A model generated the notes under the pieces. That model saw only the letters and a list, made by a program, of their open reading frames with translations, did no database searches and was not told the DNA's origin. From Multifurca ochricompacta (Eukaryota; Basidiomycota; Agaricomycetes; Russulales; Russulaceae), in the NCBI GenBank assembly GCA_022496185.1, contig WTXG01000497.1, positions 1 through 17,849 of the forward strand: a DNA stretch of 17,849 nt, read 5' to 3'. This document shows, piece after piece, positions 16,686 to 17,849 of this stretch (position 1 is its first letter; every line of letters starts with the position of its first letter). The position numbers were made by a program, and so were the translations under genes.

Positions 16686-17849
16686 CTAGAAACGACTTGT
16701 ACTGTCATCATCCTGTACCAACTCCAAATAGTCGTCAGCTACATTACAATCATCCATGGTGTAGTTCTCCTTGTCGGAATCTTGGGGACACCTGTGGGTA
16801 TGGAGAAATCCGTAAGGGCCGTGTTGGCCACATGAGTGGCACAGGTTGTGGATGGGACAGTCCAACTTGCGGTGTCCTGAGTTGTGGCACAAACACTTGC
16901 CACACCACCCGGATGGATTGATGATTGTTGGGGCAACTCCCACTTGGCGGAAGATACAGAACCTGCTCCAATGCAGGTTGCTACGACAGTGCCGGCACCA
17001 CTTGCGATTGAGGGGACAGTTCCAACTGATGTGGTACTTACTGTCACAATGCCAGCATGTCTCCCCGTGGGGGTTCTCATGCATACGTGGCATCTTGAAC
17101 CAATTCAGCAGCAACGTCAGGGCAGCTCCTAATGATTGTGGGGGTAGGGGTTGGGCATATGTGTCGGCATACCTCTCAGCAATGGTCTGGTATGTGTCCC
17201 CTTTCTCCAATCTCTTCCAAATCTCCACCAACTCCTGCTCTACTTGGAACATCCCATTGGTCAATCTGGCCATCATCTTCATGTGTTCTTTATATTTCTT
17301 GTTGAGTGTATTGCATAAGGTTAAGTTCTTCCACAGTCTCATTACTTCAGCTTTGAGATGTGGAAGTCGCATGTCACTCAACACTTCATCGATGGCGAAG
17401 GCTCAAGAGTTGTCAGCGGCCAGATGCCCAAGCTGTTTGTCGGTCATTGTGTGATGCAACCGACCTGTATACCTTTCTTCCAGATAGACTGGAGCTCCAT
17501 AGACAGGACTGTCCTTCTTCATGCATCCAGCTACATCCATTCCTCCATTGGTGTAAAAGATGTATTTGGCAATGGTGACCATCCCATCACCCATGGTGAT
17601 TTCCAATGGATAATACATGGAGGAGTTTGGGTTGTTGGTGAAGAAGGGAAACTCCGGGACCTCGTCATCCGACTCCATACCTATCAGGTCATTTGGGTGC
17701 GGTTCTTCATCGTGCTCAAAGTCATCGTTGGGGTTGGGGGATTGGTTCTTGACTCGTGCCTCGGCAGCTTTGTAGTCAATAGGTGAGGAGGGATGAGTGG
17801 AAGGATGGGTTGATGGGAAATTCTCGACAACTACAGTGGTGGCAGTGAA
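16686..17849 (-). pseudogene. Gag-like zinc-knuckle protein of copy 2, one stop, partial
   Basis: The frame is open from the right edge to a TGA at 17405-17403 and then, in the same frame, for another 239 codons to a TAG at 16686. The TGA sits where copy 1 has Arg (DPRAFAI), so it is likely CGA changed to TGA. The order is a Pro/Ser-rich acidic start, EFPFFTNN, GMDVAGC, PVYGAPVYLEE, a helical Lys/Glu-rich middle (about 17380-17150), then CCHC knuckles at 17057-17016 (CWHCDSKYHISWNC) and 16997-16956 (CRHCRSNLHWSRFC), a third Cys/His cluster at 16904-16857, more Cys, and an acidic tail (LVQDDDS). The best-preserved reference for this gene in the window. Family unrecognised; nucleic-acid binding is inferred from the knuckles. 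Confidence 0.8.

Larger units (their letters stand above)
16062..17849 (-). mobile_element. gag-only LTR element, copy 2, runs off right edge
   Basis: On the minus strand a Gag-like gene runs in from the right edge, followed by a polypurine tract and a 3' LTR. Only 31 bp separate the stop codon and the LTR, so no pol follows the gag. It interrupts the gag of the minus-strand copia at 16061/16062. Its LTR belongs to the family of the gypsy LTR at 4721, while its gene matches copy 1 at 5330. The 5' LTR is outside the window, so a pol gene upstream of gag is not formally excluded, but that order would be unusual. Confidence 0.75.

Noticed and set aside
16846..17454. 202-codon plus-strand ORF
   Set aside because: It is a shadow of the minus-strand zinc-knuckle gene, which has a homologue at 5330-7127.
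1..17849. CRISPR array, tRNA, rRNA or host genes
   Set aside because: No regularly spaced short repeats, no tRNA-like cloverleaf or rRNA sequence, and all coding homology traces to retrotransposons.

Overview
This window is a nest of LTR retrotransposons with no recognisable cellular gene. The Ty3/gypsy and Ty1/copia gag-pol proteins, the 450-600 bp LTRs and the loss of CpG by deamination fit a filamentous fungus, most likely a basidiomycete (inference; no host gene is present to confirm it).

Layout, left to right. (1) 1-5306, minus strand: 5' part of a Ty3/gypsy element, with 5' LTR (4721-5306), primer-binding site, gag, pol (protease, RT, RNase H) and an integrase broken by three single-base frame changes that runs off the left edge. 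(2) 5307-7754, plus strand: 3' part of an element that encodes only a Gag-like CCHC zinc-knuckle protein ('gag-only', copy 1), with polypurine tract and 3' LTR (7159-7754), interrupted by a solo LTR (6199-6800, perfect 5-bp duplication). (3) 7755-10971, plus strand: a decayed Ty1/copia element (integrase, RT, start of RNase H), interrupted by a solo LTR (8826-9421) of the same family as copy 1's LTR. (4) 10972-16061, minus strand: a second copia element inserted in the RNase H of the first, with its 3' LTR (10972-11421), pol and gag; a solo LTR (14834-15350) sits in its protease active-site motif. (5) 16062-17849, minus strand: a second gag-only copy (3' LTR 16062-16654), inserted in the gag of that copia element and running off the right edge.

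Two points stand out. First, the gypsy LTR has a TATATAAG box followed 34 nt later by an 11-mer (AGACACGACTT) that is the exact reverse complement of 11 nt lying 2 nt downstream of the LTR. This is the arrangement known from the self-priming yeast element Tf1. The LTRs of both gag-only copies and the solo LTR at 8826 keep the same box, spacing and a variant of the 11-mer. Second, the gag-only elements look like non-autonomous partners of this gypsy lineage: related LTRs, a strongly purine-rich tract before the 3' LTR, a Cys-rich nucleic-acid-binding protein, and no protease, RT or integrase in what is visible.

Relative age can be read from the nesting. The plus-strand copia is the oldest layer. 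Copy 1, the solo LTR at 8826 and the minus-strand copia entered it; copy 2 and the solo LTR at 14834 entered the minus-strand copia; the gypsy element and the solo LTR at 6199 entered copy 1. Nearly all in-frame stops in the old layers are TGA, many where an arginine is expected (CGA to TGA), as methyl-CpG deamination would give. The gypsy element keeps many CpGs and is broken only by indels, so it looks youngest.
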